Shown one piece after another: positions 6,853 through 7,729 of a stretch of 7,729 bases of DNA. The DNA lies in the NCBI GenBank assembly GCA_029857655.1, contig JAOUGR010000086.1, forward strand, positions 1-7,729, in the 5' to 3' direction. A program made the translations under genes and the position numbers. The notes under the pieces were generated by a model. It was not told the origin of the DNA. It worked only from the letters and a program-made list of their open reading frames with translations, and searched no databases. The DNA is from Gammaproteobacteria bacterium. Its GTDB lineage: Bacteria; Pseudomonadota; Gammaproteobacteria; Steroidobacterales; Steroidobacteraceae. Positions within the stretch are counted from its first letter, which is position 1. Every line of letters starts with the position of its first letter.

Positions 6853-7729
6853 CACATCCGGAATATGCCGTAGGACTCTGGCGCGGGTTCCGGCCCGCGG
6901 GCCACGACCGACAGTGCGAGCCCGAGCACGCGACGCGTATCCAGCGGATCGATGACGCCATCGTCCCAAATTCGCGCGCTGGCGTAATAAGGATTGCCCT
7001 GGCGCTCGTACTGCTCGCGAATTCCGTCCACGAATGTCTGCTGCTCCGCTTCGGGCCACTGGCCGCCACGCGCCTCGACGCCATCGCGACGCACGGTCGC
7101 GAGCACGCTGGCCGCCTGTTCGCCGCCCATCACCGAGATGCGCGCATTCGGCCAGGTCCACAGGAATCGACCGCCATAGGCGCGGCCGCACATCGCGTAG
7201 TTGCCGGCGCCGAAGGAGCCGCCGATGACCACGGTCAGCTTGGGAACGGTGGAGCAGGCGACCGCCGTCACCATCTTGGCGCCATCGCGGGCGATGCCCG
7301 CGTTCTCGTAGCGCTTGCCGACCATGAATCCCGTGATGTTCTGCAGGAACAGGAGCGGCACGCGGCGGCGATTCGCGAGCTGGACGAAGTGCGCGCCCTT
7401 CAGTGCCGACTCCGAGAACAGGATGCCATTGTTCGCCAGGATCGCCACGGGAAAGCCCCAGATATTCGCGAAGCCGCACACGAGTGTCTTGCCGTACAGC
7501 GCCTTGAACTCATGGAATTCCGAGCCGTCCACGATGCGCGCGATGATTTCGCGGACGTCATAGGGCTGGCGCAGGTCGCGGGGCAGGATGCCGTAGAGCT
7601 GGTCGGCTGGATAGGCAGGTTCCGTCGCAGCGCCGCCCTCGAGCCAGGGCGACGGGCGGAAATTGAGCGAGGCCACGATTTCGCGTGCCATCGAGAGCGC
7701 GTGGGCATCATTGTCCGAAAGGTGATCAA
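6852..7729 (-). CDS. liuB: Acyl-CoA carboxylase beta (carboxyltransferase) subunit, C-terminal part only
   Basis: This is the last 291 codons of a carboxyltransferase; the frame is open through the right edge, so about 240 N-terminal residues lie outside. It transfers the carboxyl group from biotin on the alpha subunit to the acyl-CoA. Numbering visible residues from the edge, the MCC-class hallmarks are [19 protein letters not shown] (from 44), [11 protein letters not shown] (127-137), [20 protein letters not shown] (169-188), [15 protein letters not shown] (192-206) and [18 protein letters not shown] (244-261), ending GIFRM. These match mitochondrial and bacterial MCC beta closely, not propionyl- or acetyl-CoA carboxylase. 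An internal ATG at 7691 is not the start, because family sequence (DNDAHAL) continues upstream of it. The stop overlaps the hydratase ATG by one base. The residue separating MCC (Phe) from geranyl-CoA carboxylase (Gly) is in the missing N-terminal domain, so substrate is inferred from the gene order. Confidence 0.93.
   Translation of the reverse strand, partial: DHLSDNDAHALSMAREIVASLNFRPSPWLEGGAATEPAYPADQLYGILPRDLRQPYDVREIIARIVDGSEFHEFKALYGKTLVCGFANIWGFPVAILANNGILFSESALKGAHFVQLANRRRVPLLFLQNITGFMVGKRYENAGIARDGAKMVTAVACSTVPKLTVVIGGSFGAGNYAMCGRAYGGRFLWTWPNARISVMGGEQAASVLATVRRDGVEARGGQWPEAEQQTFVDGIREQYERQGNPYYASARIWDDGVIDPLDTRRVLGLALSVVARGPEPAPESYGIFRM

Noticed and set aside
6853..7479. Upstream 209-codon in-frame extension of the hydratase
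   Set aside because: This stretch is the carboxyltransferase beta gene read in another frame; the crotonase homology begins only at the ATG at 6852.

Overview
The window is a high-GC stretch in which all seven genes lie on the minus strand, so transcription runs from the right edge to the left edge. It is almost fully coding: the only gaps are 91 and 52 bases, and the other four junctions overlap by 1 or 4 bases. A lipoprotein signal and a secreted partner protein point to a Gram-negative host. The overall style suggests a high-GC proteobacterium, perhaps a gammaproteobacterium; that is inference, since no rRNA or taxonomic marker is present.

In transcription order the genes are as follows. 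(1) 7729-6852, the C-terminal part of a biotin-dependent carboxyltransferase beta subunit of the 3-methylcrotonyl-CoA/geranyl-CoA carboxylase class. (2) 6852-6058, a crotonase-fold hydratase of the methylglutaconyl-CoA hydratase type. (3) 6058-4085, the biotin carboxylase/biotin carrier alpha subunit. (4) 3993-3232, a FabG-like short-chain dehydrogenase. (5) 3179-2412, a short-chain dehydrogenase very like HSD17B10 (2-methyl-3-hydroxybutyryl-CoA dehydrogenase). (6) 2415-1006, a zinc-binding M16 metallopeptidase subunit with a lipoprotein signal. (7) 1009-1, an M16-like subunit lacking the zinc motif, cut by the left window edge.

Genes 1-3 match the liuB-liuC-liuD order of leucine/isovalerate degradation: 3-methylcrotonyl-CoA is carboxylated to 3-methylglutaconyl-CoA, then hydrated to HMG-CoA. 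The related acyclic-terpene route (geranyl-CoA carboxylase, AtuC/AtuF/AtuE) is not formally excluded, because the deciding active-site residue lies outside the window. Gene 5 fits isoleucine degradation, so the block reads as a branched-chain acyl-CoA catabolic operon.

The unexpected part is the M16 pair, joined to the dehydrogenases by ATGA stop/start overlaps. One subunit carries the zinc site and the other only the R/Y substrate-binding motif, which predicts an obligate heterodimeric cell-envelope peptidase. Why it is coupled to branched-chain acyl-CoA catabolism is the main open question here. I found no mobile element, CRISPR array, tRNA, rRNA or confident terminator.
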